Assembly: GCA_030248195.1 (NCBI GenBank)
Contig: JASAND010030650.1
Coordinates: 1-64,000 of the forward strand
DNA length: 64,000 nucleotides
Direction of reading: 5' to 3'
From: Trissonchulus latispiculum
Lineage: Eukaryota > Nematoda > Enoplea > Enoplida > Ironidae
Below, piece after piece: positions 1-11,100 of the stretch; positions within the stretch are counted from its first letter, which is position 1; each line of letters opens with the position of its first letter. A program made the position numbers and the translations under genes. The notes beneath the pieces were generated by a model, which saw nothing but the letters and a program-made list of their open reading frames with translations, was not told the DNA's origin and searched no databases.

Positions 1-30
1 AAGAATCTTTTTAAATAATAATAAAATATG

Positions 31-56
31 ACAGTAGGGCATCACCGCCCTACTGT
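31..56. other. Perfect hairpin at the window edge
   Basis: A 10-bp perfect inverted repeat (ACAGTAGGGC / GCCCTACTGT) encloses a 6-base loop. It lies directly left of a transposon end. Similar GC-rich hairpins mark one end of other repeat families here (4478, 12241, 15526, 44777, 48956), so it may be the end of a further element whose body is off the window. Confidence 0.4.
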
Positions 57-61
57 ACATA

Positions 62-1213
62 TAGTCAATCGGGAAAAAGAGCCACGTCAAAATTTCGTGA
101 AAAAAGCCACGACCGCTGTGGCCTAATGGATGAAGCTATTGCAGTAATATTTGGCGTGTAGAATGGCGACCTCAATATAAGCCCACACGCCGATTTTTAG
201 CTTTCTAGCTCTCCTCTATAGTCAACAGCGGGGTCGACATTTTTTGGAAAATTTTGTTCCTGAAAAGGCGGGAAAACGGTAATGTTTCAAAAATTCATAA
301 CTTTAGTGTCAATAGCGCTATCTGAATAATTTCTATTGCAATCAAGAGAGAAGATGTCTGGCTTTGTCCTCATACAACTGCAAACAGCTTAGGATGTCAC
401 GTTGTCTCTGGGCAGCATAGGTGTAACGGAGATTTGGGGTGGGGGAGGCTCCCCCCCCCCAACATTTTCTGGGGGGGCCCCCTCTGGCGACCCCCCCCCC
501 AACCCCCCGCCAGGACCCCCCCAACCCTCCCCCAAAAAAATTTTTCATTTTTTATGCCAAAAATCGCATTTTCAGCCGTTTCTAATGATAAAAAACATCT
601 AACCATAAAGTAATTTTAACATTAGACAATGGTTTTAAACTCAAAAACTTGATTGCCAACATGTTTCCAAGTCCAAAATAAGAACAATATTGAGTCATAA
701 GATCCATAATACAGTTAAAAACGTGTATTTCTCATAATAATAAACAGTTTAAGCCAAAAATTTGGACATTTTTGAAAATTTTTTCAAAATTTACCCTAAA
801 AATACCCAATTTTAGGCCATTTTTCGCGCCGTCGGCGCGACTACCCCCCCCCCCCCCAGTTGGGGGGGGGACGTCCCCCCCCAAAAAGTTTTGGGAATTG
901 GGGGAGGGTTGAAAAAAGGCTTGGGGGGGGCTACCCCCCCCAACCCCCCCCACCTTACACCTATGCTGGGCAGGTGTGGCTTTATTTTCCCGATGATTTT
1001 GACCCGTCGGGAAAAAAAGCCAGACGCTTGCGAGACCCATAGTGAGCAGTTTTTCTGGATTTCTGGCATGATAACTATTTTGAAACTAATCAGCAATTCA
1101 AGTTTTACAAAGCAATGCCGTTTTTAGGTGGACAGTCCCTGAAATGCGCAACTTTTGGACTAATATATCACGTTAGTCGTTTTGACCGCTACACTCCACA
1201 TTTCATCCTGAAA
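62..1213. mobile_element. TAGTC-ended DNA transposon, copy A, right end lost
   Basis: It begins TAGTCAATCGGGAAAAA and matches the complete copy at 1456-2533 nearly base for base, apart from a 550-bp insertion at 416-965. The similarity stops near 1213, where a G/C-rich stretch and then a foldback element begin, so its right terminal repeat is missing. No transposase reading frame was recognised. The intact sister copy suggests a TA target duplication, as in Tc1/mariner-like elements. Confidence 0.6.
416..965. mobile_element. hAT-like MITE with 8-bp target duplication
   Basis: A 550-bp element has inverted ends CATAGGTGTAA / TTACACCTATG and an interior of long C and G runs. It is flanked by perfect 8-bp direct repeats CTGGGCAG (408-415 and 966-973). 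The sister host repeat at 1806-1813 carries a single CTGGGCAG with no insert, which is a true empty site. An 8-bp duplication is typical of the hAT superfamily. There is no transposase, so it is non-autonomous. Short pieces of the same terminus (CACACCTATGGTG) occur near 1284 and 8630. Confidence 0.8.
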
Positions 1214-1331
1214 TGTGGAGTGTCGGGGGGGTCGCCAAAATTTGTCATTCTGGTGGGGGGGGGGTCCACCCCCACCCCCCCAACACACCTATGGTGATGG
1301 GGGGTACTCCCCCCAACCCCCCCCCCCCCAC
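1214..1331. repeat. G/C-homopolymer-rich remnant
   Basis: This has long runs of G and C with a CACACCTATGGTG fragment resembling the MITE end at 416/965. It is probably a truncated element of that family wedged between a transposon copy and a foldback element. No gene is visible. Confidence 0.4.
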
Positions 1332-3220
1332 TGGAAGAACTTTGCTGGGTAAAATCGTTGTGAATTGTTGCGCAAGGTACAACGATTTTACCATGAATTT
1401 ACCACGGATTTTTAATGAAATTTTAATATTTTTTAATGGATTTACTATGATTATATAGTCAATCGGGAAAAAAAGAGCCACGTCAAAATTTCGGGAAAAA
1501 AAGCCACGACCGCTGTGGCCTAATGGATGAAGCTATTGCAGTAATATTTGGCGTGTAGAATGGCGACCTCAATATAAGCCCACACGCCGATTTTTAGCTT
1601 TCTAGCTCTCCTCTATAGTCAACAGCGGGGTCGACATTTTTTTGGAAAATTTTGTTCCTGAAAAGGCGGGAAAACGGTAATGTTTCAAAAATTCATAACT
1701 TTAGTGTCAATAGCGCTATCTGAATAATTTCTATTGCAATCAAGAGAGAAGATGTCTGGCTTTGTCCTCATACAACTGCAAACAGCTTAGGATGTCACGT
1801 TGTCTCTGGGCAGGTGTGGCTTTATTTTCCCGATGATTTTGACCCGTCGGGAAAAAAAGCCAGTCGCTTGCGAGACCCATAGTGAGCAGTTTTTCTGGAT
1901 TTCTGGCATGATAACTATTTTGAAACTAATCAACAATTCAAGTTTTACAATGCAATACCGTTTTTAGGTGGACAGTCCCTGAAATGAGCAACTTTTGGAC
2001 TAATATATCACGTTAGTCGTTTTGACCGCTACACTCCACATTTCATCCTGAAACTGGCACGATTGGCCAAAAAGAGCATTACGAATTCATTGGAAAACAC
2101 TATTTTGTGGTTAGCCTTCGTTTTAGCAAGTTTTTAAAAAATTTGTATGAAACCTAGCCAGTTTATGCTGCAAACTAAAAAGTTCTATTTAATGCTTTAC
2201 GAAGGCAATTTGCCTCGGAAAACAACAAATCTAGGGTAAATAAGCGATGCTGAACACGTTGGAACACTCAGAATTGGTCTACGCCTTCAGGATATGCTTC
2301 GACCAAAGTGGTTTTTTCCCGATGACTGGCTTTTTTCCCCGATTTTGGCTTTTTTCCCCAGCAAATAAATCACAAAGTACTCTCTATTGCTACAGTCCAG
2401 AGAAGGCATTAATACATGAAAATAATCGGTAGGGGTTGCCATTCTTCAAACTACAAGAATATTCCCATAATTCCAAAAAATGAGTTCTACACGTCCAAAA
2501 ATTTGAAAAAATGGCGTTTTTCCCGATTGACTATATCCGATTTTACCATAAGATTTCAATGAATTTACAACGGTTCTACGTCGGTTTTAATACGTATTTA
2601 CAATAATTTTACAATGTTGTAAAATTGTTGTAAATCTGTTGTAAAATCGTTGTAAATGCAATTGGATCAATTAACAATGTTTTTACAACTTTTACAACGA
2701 ATTTACAACGTCTTTATAACGATTTTACCATGTAGTATATTTGTTGTAAAATTGTGGCGTGGTAAATGTTTACAACGTTTATACAATGCTCCAAAATAAG
2801 TTTTAACAATTTTATAACATATTTACCACGTTGTAAAATCGTTGTAAAATCGACGTAAAAACGTTGTAAACATTTACCACGATTTTATAGAAGGTTTACC
2901 ACATGGTAAAAGCGTTATAAAGACGTTGTAAATTTGTTGTAAAGGTTGTAAAAACATTGTAGGTTGACCCAAATGAATTTACCACGATTTTACAACAGAT
3001 TTACGACAATTTTACAACATGATAAAATTATTGTAAATACGTATAAAAACCGAAGTAAAGCCATTGTATATTCATTGAAATCTTATGGTAAAACTGGATA
3101 TAATCATTGTAAATCCATTTCATTAAAATAATTTCATTAAAAATCCGTGGTAAATTCATGGTAAAATCGTTGTACCTTGCGCAACAATTCACAACGATTT
3201 TACCCAGCAAAGTACTTCCA
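1332..3220. mobile_element. Foldback element built of GTTGTAAA-type words
   Basis: Inverted ends of about 120 bp (1332-1455 against 3220-3090) read TGGAAG.ACTTTGCTGGG and onward. The interior (2540-3090) is a dense array of TTGTAAAA/TTTTACAA words in both orientations. The left arm is split by the TAGTC-ended element at 1456-2533: the sequence resumes at 2536 and matches the unbroken right arm. No coding region is recognised. Superfamily unknown. Confidence 0.6.
1456..2533. mobile_element. TAGTC-ended DNA transposon, copy B, complete
   Basis: A 1078-bp element starts TAGTCAATCGGGAAAAA and ends in its inverted form TTTTTCCCGATTGACTA. It is flanked by TA on both sides (1454-1455, 2534-2535). 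Removing it restores GATTATATCC, which the right arm of the host foldback keeps uninterrupted (reverse strand near 3100). TA duplication points to Tc1/mariner-like mobilisation. No transposase frame is seen, so it is non-autonomous. Confidence 0.75.
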
Positions 3221-4475
3221 CTTTTGATTACCTCCCACCCCGAACCTTCACAGCACTTTTTGGGGCCAAAAAGTTAGCTAAATTTTGCTAAAAATGGTCA
3301 TTTTTTGAAAAATGGTTCTCAAACTTTTGGCTTAAAATCGGTTTAAAACGGTGTAAAAACGCCTAAAACGATAAAAACAAGCAATGAGACTGGGCCAAGG
3401 GTTGGAGCAATGAGCTCCAAAACATAGCAGCAGAAAGCGCGACTCTTACCTACGTGTGCGAAGATCAAAGTCATTTGGTTCACTCCTGCTCATTTTATGA
3501 CATTTTGAAAATGACACCTACTTTTTGGCCCAACCATGCCAAAATTTTGCAAAAGTTTGGACCGATTTAACTTTTGACTGGGTTGGGCTAGAAAAGTTTT
3601 GCAAATATTTGCAATGATGGCAAGTCTTCCTCTTTGCACACAGCCAGAATAAGATCGGTCCAATGCACCGTTGGTCTGGCACATTGTCAAATGTGGCGGG
3701 GGAAAAAACCAACTTGGGGGGAAACCCACCCAATTTTTTTTATAAAATTTTTTAACAACCAAAAATGGAAACAATTCGACACTATAGCACGGTATATATA
3801 TATACTATCGAGGACGCTGCATCATCCTATGGTGTCAGATTTGGATAATTTTACTTCCCTGGCTAGCTAGGGGCCAAAAATCCTGAATCCAAAAATCTCA
3901 AAAAGTGCCATTTCGGTATTGGAGGACCCAGGACAGGTCCAATTGTGGATTGAACGTAAAAAAACTAAAATTCTCTACACGATAGACTAACAAGTTTTGT
4001 CAAATTACATCCTTTTTAGCATTTTTCAAAAATTGCCCTATGTTTATGTGTGTTAAACTTTATGAAACCTTTCCGTTTGATGCTGCGTTTTCAATGGCAC
4101 ATGAAAACTCAAAAAGGTACCTAGATCGGGCTTTTTGATTTACTAGCTAAAAAGAGTTGAATTTTACACAGGAAGTGTCAGAATAGCGCTACGACAATTT
4201 TTGAGACGGGGTGGGTTAGGTTTCCCCCCGCTACTTTTTGCATTATACCGGCCTAACGGTACAACCTAGAGAAGTGCAAATAGGCTTAAATGAAAGATCT
4301 AAGTACTGCAGGTACGATGGTATATAAAGTTCTCATCTAGCCATTATAATAAAAAAGTTCCAGCCAAAATCCGAAAATGTGGGTTTTTCCCACCATGGCT
4401 ATATATAATACCTGTTGTATGTGGACGCGTCATTGGGGTTGGGCGGCCGCGGGGCAAATCACGTCTATGTAATAA
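3221..4475. other. No gene recognised
   Basis: AT-rich sequence with short runs of related words. The part near 4229-4395 has a duplicate at 8656-8826. I see no splice-consistent coding exon, RNA gene or transposon terminus here. Confidence 0.4.
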
Positions 4476-4741
4476 AAGCTATATCATAGGGGTCGCGGCA
4501 GCGACCCCTATAATATGTGTGAAAAGTGGCTGGAGACAGTGTAAAATAAGCTGCGCAGAAGCTGCGCAAAATCCTGCGCAGATCCTGCGCAGATTTCATG
4601 CGCAAATTGTAGAGCACATCGAGTTTAGTATGTCTGTGAAGTTTCAGCCCCGTATCACTTACCGTTAAAAAGTTGCGCCCCGGACCGGTTATGGCGGCGA
4701 TGTTTTTTTTCCGGTTTCTCCTATTTGATGGTTGTATTGTA

Positions 4742-6130
4742 TAGTCGGGGCGGGGAAAAAAACCAGTGTCACAGAGGGGTAAAAAAACCACCCCCATAGG
4801 GAACTCAAGATAGCAGATGGAGAGCCCTAGCATAGCGCAAATTAAAGCGCTATCTTTACACAACAAATGCATACCCTAAACATTGGTATGGGCCAAAGCA
4901 GTCGACTCTGATAGTGTTCCAAAGTTGACCCCTTCAAGCCACCTCCAAAACCTAAAAATTTCAAAGTTTTGCTAAGCTTGTTTCTAGAAACCTGTAAAGA
5001 AAACTTAGCTAGTCTTTTGCATAGAGGCACATATCGACCCCCTCTATCGTTTGGTATAGACGGCAGCCTCCTACCTTTTATCCAGGCTGAGTACTGACAT
5101 GTAATTTTTTTTCACCGCCAAATTTGACCCTGAGCGGGGAAAAAAACCACTACCCAATTTTTAAAAATTGTCCATTATGCAGTTCTGAGCAATTCTGATG
5201 GTCTTAAACGATAAAGCGCGTTTTGTTTTGTGATTCTGGTTCAAAAAATACGCATCTGGAGCCTCAGATAGCTCATAAATCGAGAATTAAAATTTGCTGC
5301 ATCATCGTGCCAGGTTTCATATGTTTTCAAGGCAAATTTTTCAAAAATTTGAAAAACTTACTGAAATTGCAATTTAATGCCAAAAATAACTGAAATAATG
5401 ATAAACAATGACATTTGCAAGTGTTTTGGTATATTTGTAACTGTCTGGTGCCGTTTATACAGCTATAGCAGGTTATTTCTTGGGTACAGACAGCCTTGAC
5501 AGAAAATGTACCTGACTACAGGCGCGTAGCCAGGGGGGGGGCGAGGGGGGCATGCCCCCCCCGGAATCGTAGACAACGGAAAAGATTTTAATGAGTAGCA
5601 GCATTTAATGAATAAATATTTCGAAAATTTTTCGCCTGCGGCGCTGCTTTTGAAGGAAAATATCCCAAAAATCACTACATTTTGCTTGAAATTGTCTCCA
5701 ACGTTTCCGTTGCAGTAGAAATTTTAGATCACTTTTGACTTGCCCCCCTCCGAAATTTTTTTCTGGCTACGCTAGTGCCTGACTATGTCAGATAAACAGC
5801 TTTTTCCTGAAAACAAACTACACCATGCTGTTCAGAATTGCCAAAAATGTAGAAACAGCCTTTAAATATTGCTCAGCTGGCTAACGTGGGCCAGTTTTAG
5901 TACTGTGATTTTTTTCCCCGCACGTGGTTTTTTTCCCCGCCTTGGCGGGTAAAAAAAACCAGTGATGGAGTTTTTTTCTCCGGCAATACGAATGATTCAG
6001 AAACGCTAGAAGTCCCACTGGATAGCCGGCATGCCAAACTATAATTTGCACCAGGCCAGAGATTTCTAGCGCTTATACAGAAAAAGTAGGAGCCTTATTT
6101 CCCCAGGCGGTTTTTTCCCCGCCCCGACTA
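4742..6130. mobile_element. TAGTCGGGG-ended transposon inserted in element C
   Basis: A 1389-bp element has inverted ends TAGTCGGGGCGGGGAAAAAA / TTTTTTCCCCGCCCCGACTA and is flanked by TA (4740-4741 and 6131-6132). The second copy of the host keeps the empty site TTGTACATAATG at 45029-45040. The ends resemble the TAGTCAATCGGG family at 62 and 1456, so they are probably relatives. The motif CGGGGAAAAAAACC recurs inside, perhaps as transposase-binding words. It has no recognised transposase and itself holds a smaller MITE (5521-5779). Confidence 0.78.
5521..5779. mobile_element. GGCGCGTAGCC MITE, copy 1
   Basis: The ends are GGCGCGTAGCCAG and CTGGCTACGCTAGTGCC, imperfect inverted repeats. The flanks TGACTACA (5513-5520) and TGACTATG (5780-5787) look like an 8-bp duplication with two changes. 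A close copy with a perfect duplication is at 8910-9143. Non-coding, hAT-like. Confidence 0.65.
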
Positions 6131-6794
6131 TACATAATGTTCGCCGCTTTCACGTGATCTGCAGCGGTGGGCCAACCTAAAGGGCTATGGGGTCTAGTAG
6201 TACCCTCTAAAGAATTTAAGAATCACAACTTTTTTGGCGCCGCAGTGGCGCCGCAAAGTCGGCTCATAGCGAAAAGTGACCATTTTTGTGGTCGTCGCTC
6301 AGGTCGAACGTTACAAGCTGGAGCTGATTTCTTTTTATATTCAGAAATTACATATATTGAACTAACTAACGGTCCAGGTTGCGTTTCTCTATCACTTCCC
6401 TAGCGACCACAGTGGCCCGTCAAAATGGCGAAAATTCGAAAAATGAAAAATCGAAATTTCTCGCTATCTATTTAACTTTGAAAGCTCAAATCTTCCATAC
6501 AATGGTTTTCTGGCACGGAGAATCGATTCCCGCAATCAGTTTTACCGTCAGACCCACCCATCTTGCTGGGCTGGTTCCACTTTGCCGTCGGGAGGGTCAA
6601 GTCGGAAACCGCTTCCTGGAGGTCCATAGTAGGCTCTACCTGGCCTCTCAAAACTTTGTCTATAGGGGTTTTCTGGTGTGCCCAGCTCATTCCCGGTTTT
6701 CGGTTTGCCGTCCGACGTACCTGTTTTGCTGGGCTGGTTCTACTTTGCCATTTGAAGGGTCAGTCGGGTGGGAGGGTCAAATGGTCGAAAATAA

Positions 6795-8180
6795 AATTTT
6801 TCAAAAGTGGTAAAATTTGGTATCAAATGAAAGCCCTAAGTGAGCTGAGCAACTTTTGCCATAGAACTGCACACCCAAAGTGGTTGTAGAGTGCTGTGGT
6901 GGGGTGGGGTGGGGACATAGGCGATTTTGGGTCAAAAATAAAAGATTTCAAAAGTGGTAAAATTGATATCAAATGAAACCCCCAGTGAGCTGAGCAAATT
7001 TGGTCATAGAACTGCGTATCCACCCGAAGTGGCTGTAGAGTGCTGTGGTGGGGTATGGTGGGGACTTAGGCAACTTTAGGTCAAAAATGAAATTTTTCAA
7101 AAGTGGTTAAATTTGGTATCAAATGAAAGTCCTAAGTGAGCTGAACAACTTTTGCCATAGAACTGCACACCCAAAGTGGCTGTAGAGTGCTGTGGTGGGG
7201 TGGGGTGGGGACATAGGCGATTTTGGGTCAAAAATAAAATTTTTCAAAAGTGGTAAAATTTGGTATCAAATGAAAGCCCTAAGTGAGCTGAGCAACTTTT
7301 GTCATAGAACTGCGTACCCAAAGTGGCTGTAGAGTGCTGTGGTGGGGTGGGGTGGGGACTTGGGCGATTTTGGGTCAAAAATAAAATTTTTCAAAAGTGG
7401 TAAAATTGATATCAAATGAAAGCCCTAAGTGAGCTGAGCAACTTTTGTCATAGAACTGCATACCCAAAGTGGCTGTAGAGTGCTGTGGTGGGGTGGGGTG
7501 GGGACTTAGGCGATTTTGGGTCAAAAATAAAATTTTTCAAAAGTGGTAAAATTTGGTATCAAATGAAAGCCCTAAGTGAGCTGAGCAACTTTTGCCATAG
7601 AACTGCACACCCAAAGTGGCTGTAGAGTGCTGTGGTGGGGTGGGGTGGGGACATAGGCGATTTTGGGTCAAAAATAAAATTTTTCAAAAGTGGTAAAATT
7701 TGGTATCAAATTAAAGCCCTAAGTGAGCTGAGAAATTTTTGACATAGAACTGCTTACCCAACGGGGCTTTCGATTGGTGTGGTGGGGTGGGGTGGGTACT
7801 TGGGCGATTTTGGGTCAAAAATAAAATTTTTCAAAAGTGGTAAAATTGATATCAAATGAAAGCCCTAAGTGAGCTGAGCAACTTTTGTCATAGAACTGCA
7901 TACCCAAAGTGGCTGTAGAGTGCTGTGGTGGGGTGGGGTGGGGACATAGGCGATTTTGGGTCAAAAATAAAATTTTTCAAAAGTGGTAAAATTTGGTATC
8001 AAATGAAAGCCCTAAGTGAGCTGAGCAACTTTTGCCATAGAACTGCACACCCAAAGTGGCTGTAGAGTGCTGTGGTGGGGTGGGGTGGGGACATAGGCGA
8101 TTTTGGGTCAAAAATAAAATTTTTCAAAAGTGGTAAAATTTGTTATCAAATGAAAACCCTAAGTGAGCTGAGCAACTTTT
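6795..8180 (+). repeat. Satellite A, ten units of about 147 bp
   Basis: TATCAAATGAAA recurs at 6821, 6967, 7117, 7264, 7410, 7557, 7704 (last A run changed), 7850, 7997 and 8144, a period of 146-147 (once 150). Units carry GTGGTGGGGTGGGGTGGGG and GGCGATTTTGGGTC. Every third unit (6967, 7410, 7850) reads AATTGATATC instead of TTTGGTATC, which is a higher-order repeat of about 440 bp. The array lies inside element C. The sister array at 45890-46660 has six units. Confidence 0.9.
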
Positions 8181-8276
8181 GCGGTGTCGGATTTATGCCT
8201 TTCTCAACCGGAATTTAAAGGATAGACATAGGCCCAACACACATATTATCCCCTTCTGTGCGGAGCATTTTTGTTA

Positions 8277-8343
<67 letters not shown>
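8277..8343. repeat. (TA)n microsatellite
   Basis: About 33 TA dinucleotides in a row, just right of element C. Similar tracts are at 42549, 44741, 47815, 48556, 54786 and 57601. Confidence 0.95.
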
Positions 8344-8346
<3 letters not shown>

Positions 8347-8655
8347 GTACTAACAAGGCATTTGGATTCGAACAGTTTCAACAAAATTAGCCAAAAATTG
8401 AAAATTTAAAATTCAGCTTAAGTACCTTAAAAAATCCTAATAGAAGTAGCTGAAACCCCCCCCCCCCCCGAAGAGTTCGGGGGGGGGGGGGGGGGGAAAT
8501 TTTTCAGTTTTTTGTTGAAAAACAGATTTTTTGCCGATCCCCCCTCGAAAATTTTTCTTACCCCTCCTCCTTTTTTCGACCCTCCCTCCCTACTTTTTTC
8601 AAGCCTCCACCCCCACTTTTTTAGCCAGCCACACCTATGGTGTAAAGATCAAGAT
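8344..8655. other. C/G homopolymer-rich non-coding stretch
   Basis: Contains runs of up to about 18 G or 12 C facing each other around 8456-8500, then pyrimidine-rich sequence. No gene. The runs could form quadruplex-type structures and are prone to sequencing error. Confidence 0.5.
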
Positions 8656-8830
8656 CTACTTTTTGCATTATACCGGCCTAACGGTACAACCTAGAGAAGT
8701 GCAAATGGGCTTAAAAGAAAGATCTAAGTACGCCAAGTATTGTGGTATGTAAAGTTCTCATCTAGCTCCTATAATGAAAAAGTTCAGCAAAAATCCGAAA
8801 ATGTAAGTTTTTTCTCCCCATGGCTATTTG
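8656..8830 (+). repeat. Second copy of the 4229-4395 repeat
   Basis: Both segments share CTACTTTTTGCATTATACCG and continue collinearly through AAGTGCAAAT, AAAGATCTAAGTA and AATCCGAAAATGT to CCATGGCTAT, with small differences. No terminal repeats or coding content; probably a fragment of a dispersed element. Confidence 0.7.
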
Positions 8831-8909
8831 GGGGGTCTAAAAAGGGCTCCCCCCTAAAATTGCGGGGGAGGGGGCCTTCCACCCCAAATCCCCGTTATAC
8901 CTACGTATA

Positions 8910-9143
8910 GGCGCGTAGCCAGGGGGGGACGGGCGAGGGGACAAAAGAAACATTTTTAAGGAGTAGCAGCAACGCGAATAAATATTTCGAAAAATTTTCG
9001 CCTGCGGCGCTACTTTTCAACGGAAATATCTCAAAAGGCTCCAGATTTTGCTTAAAAATTTTCACCAACTGTTTAGTTGCGGTAGAAATTCACAGCATTT
9101 TTGGCTTGCCCCCTCCGAAATTTTTTCTGGCTACGCTAGTGCC
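8910..9143. mobile_element. GGCGCGTAGCC MITE, copy 2, with perfect 8-bp TSD
   Basis: A 234-bp element with ends GGCGCGTAGCCAG / CTGGCTACGCTAGTGCC, flanked by perfect direct repeats TACGTATA (8902-8909 and 9144-9151). The length of the duplication and the absence of coding sequence fit a hAT-type MITE. It is homologous to 5521-5779 and more distantly to 31317-31711. Confidence 0.75.
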
Positions 9144-9151
9144 TACGTATA

Positions 9152-9612
9152 TATGCCCCTCCTTAAGGTGTTGGTTCGGGTTCGTGTATTTTTGTTCTTG
9201 TCGTACAAATTCGGGCGCAATTGTCGTTCAAATTCATCCAAATTACATCATTTAGCCTAGAAAAGATTTTAGAAAATTTGCGGCGTGAAAATTTGAGTTT
9301 TGGAGAAATTTGCTTTAATCCGCCATAACTTGCACTCTACACGGACGAGCTTATAATCATTCAAATCGTCTCATCAAGACCTACAACTTTGCTCTTGACA
9401 GTATTCTTGCTGCTTATGGTTTAAGAGATAACAGCGAAAATTGATTTTTGAGGTCCAAAACTGGCCATTTTTCGAAAAATCAATTATATATTGCAAGATT
9501 TCGGCTATTTCAACAGCACTGGTCCATCGGTCAAGTATTGATCATATTTGTAGTCCTAAAGCACATGCTATGCCCAACGGATAACTCTGCAGCATCTGTA
9601 CCTACCAGTAGC
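9152..9612. other. No gene recognised
   Basis: Moderately AT-rich sequence without terminal repeats, splice-consistent exons or RNA-gene boxes that I can defend. Confidence 0.35.
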
Positions 9613-9816
9613 CAGTAGCGGCGCCAGTATTTTTTGAAGGGGGGGCCCAACCCAAAAATCCGGATACCTTTTTTGGGAAATCCAAAATGTTTGCCAGATT
9701 TTAGCGAATTTTACCTTTATTTTCCAAAAAATTTCTCAAATTTTAGCAAAAATTTTACGATTCTAGCAAAAATTTGCCGATTTTTGAAAAAATTTCTTAA
9801 AACACAAACTATGCTT

Positions 9817-10310
9817 ATACAGTATAGCTCAAAACAAAGTTAATTTTTTTGCGAAGTTCGCAATCTCTGCGAACTTCGCGAAAAAGTTAGCGAACTTCGC
9901 GAAATCGTTAGCTAGCTAGTTTGAGGGGTTTTCTCCATATCTACCAAAAATTGGCCAAAAAATTTAAAAATCTAATTTTGACTCAAGATTTGGTGCCTTC
10001 GCGAAGTTCGCTAAGGTTTAGCGAAGTTCGCATAATTTCGCGAAATTCGCTAAGATTTTAGCGAATTTCGCGTAGATTTTAGCGATGGTCGCCTCTTCGC
10101 GGTGGTTGGTTGGTTGGAAGGCCTATTGTCTGCCCCAAGGCTTACCTCCCGGGAATCCTTACCCTGTGCGAAATGGCTATCAACCCCCGGGACTCTCTGC
10201 CCTGGCTCTTTGCCAATCTGGATCGAGTCCCCTTGTATATACCGACTACCTAGTCAGTGCCCCCCCTCCTCCCAAACGAGCCCTGAGCACTGCCGGGTTT
10301 TTTGTAGCTG
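9817..10310 (+). repeat. Left arm of a 0.5-kb inverted repeat
   Basis: Starts near TACAGTATAGCTC, runs through many GCGAAGTTCGC palindromes, then a GC-rich block (GGTTGGTTGGTTGGAAGGCC, CTGGATCGAGTCCCC). Its inverse is at 14105-14626. An open frame crosses the GC-rich block in both arms, but it resembles nothing I know and is not counted as a gene. Confidence 0.8.
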
Positions 10311-11100
10311 AGTCTGGTACAGAGTTTTTGTTCCAAAAAGTGTTCTTTGGAACACATTTTTTCCAAAAAGAACAAAAATTTTTAAAAAAGAACAATAAAA
10401 GAACGGAGAAAAAAGCAAAACTTGAAGTTGAAAAAGAACACAAAATATTTTCCGTAGCCGAAAAAGCAAAATTTCAAAAAATCCTTCAACTTCTGGGGGG
10501 CTTCGCCCCCCAGACCCCCCACTTAGTTCATGTCTGAACTAGCTTACAATTATATATGTTCTTGCTTAAAACTGTAATGTTTCATGACATGACGGCTATT
10601 ATTGTGCCTGTCTCTTTGGACTTGCTACTGCAAACAAAGATAGGTACAGGTGTGTATAGAATACAATGTTAGCATCAGGCGAAGAGATATTCGTCAGAGA
10701 GTTCTTGTGTGAGATAAATTGAAGATTTGTAGCCAATTTTGTGTTTTACCGTTTTCAAAAAATTTCTCCTAATTTTAGTTTGATTTCATGAAACCAAGAA
10801 GTCTTTTCTAATATTTGTTTATTCGTGAAGTGTGAGCGTTCATATATATAGATATATATATACATTATTATACGTATATATACACGCACTTAGTATAGTA
10901 AATTGTTGCAGTATAAAGCCGTTTAAACTTTTAAATTTTTTAACTTTAAATTTTTATTAATTTTTATTTCCATTATTTACGAAATTTTTAGAAAAAAGAA
11001 CAATTTTACTTAAAAAAGAACAAAAAATTTAAAAAAAGAACAATTTTGGAACTGGTCCGGTTTTCAAAAAAACCCTGGCTGGTAACCCGGCCTACTGGCC

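Larger units (their letters stand above)
4476..8252 (+). mobile_element. Hairpin-ended element C, copy 1, satellite-bearing and interrupted
   Basis: The left end is a hairpin (ATAGGGGTCGC / GCGACCCCTAT) followed by ATAATATGTGTG. The right end is the inverted CACATATTAT at 8239-8250. It also contains CTGCGCA-rich sequence, GC-rich blocks with repeated CTGGGCTGGTT, and a 10-unit satellite (6795-8180). The copy at 44777-46731 has the same order but lacks the 1389-bp insertion present here at 4742-6130. No protein is recognised, and the open frames in the satellite are by-products of the repeat. It could be an unclassified TIR element. Confidence 0.65.

Noticed and set aside
4478..4505. Helitron 3' hairpin
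   Set aside because: The required CTRR end after the hairpin and a TC start at the other end are missing, and inverted ATAATATGTGTG ends argue for a TIR element.
6795..8180. CRISPR-like array
   Set aside because: Units are contiguous tandem repeats without unique spacers, inside a eukaryotic transposon.
8179..8409. 76-codon frame including a Tyr-Ile run
   Set aside because: Translation of the (TA)n microsatellite.
10085..10537. 150-codon open frame, repeated inverted at 14010-14321
   Set aside because: It lies in the arms of an inverted repeat, has no recognisable domain, and the two copies diverge by frameshift after the shared block.
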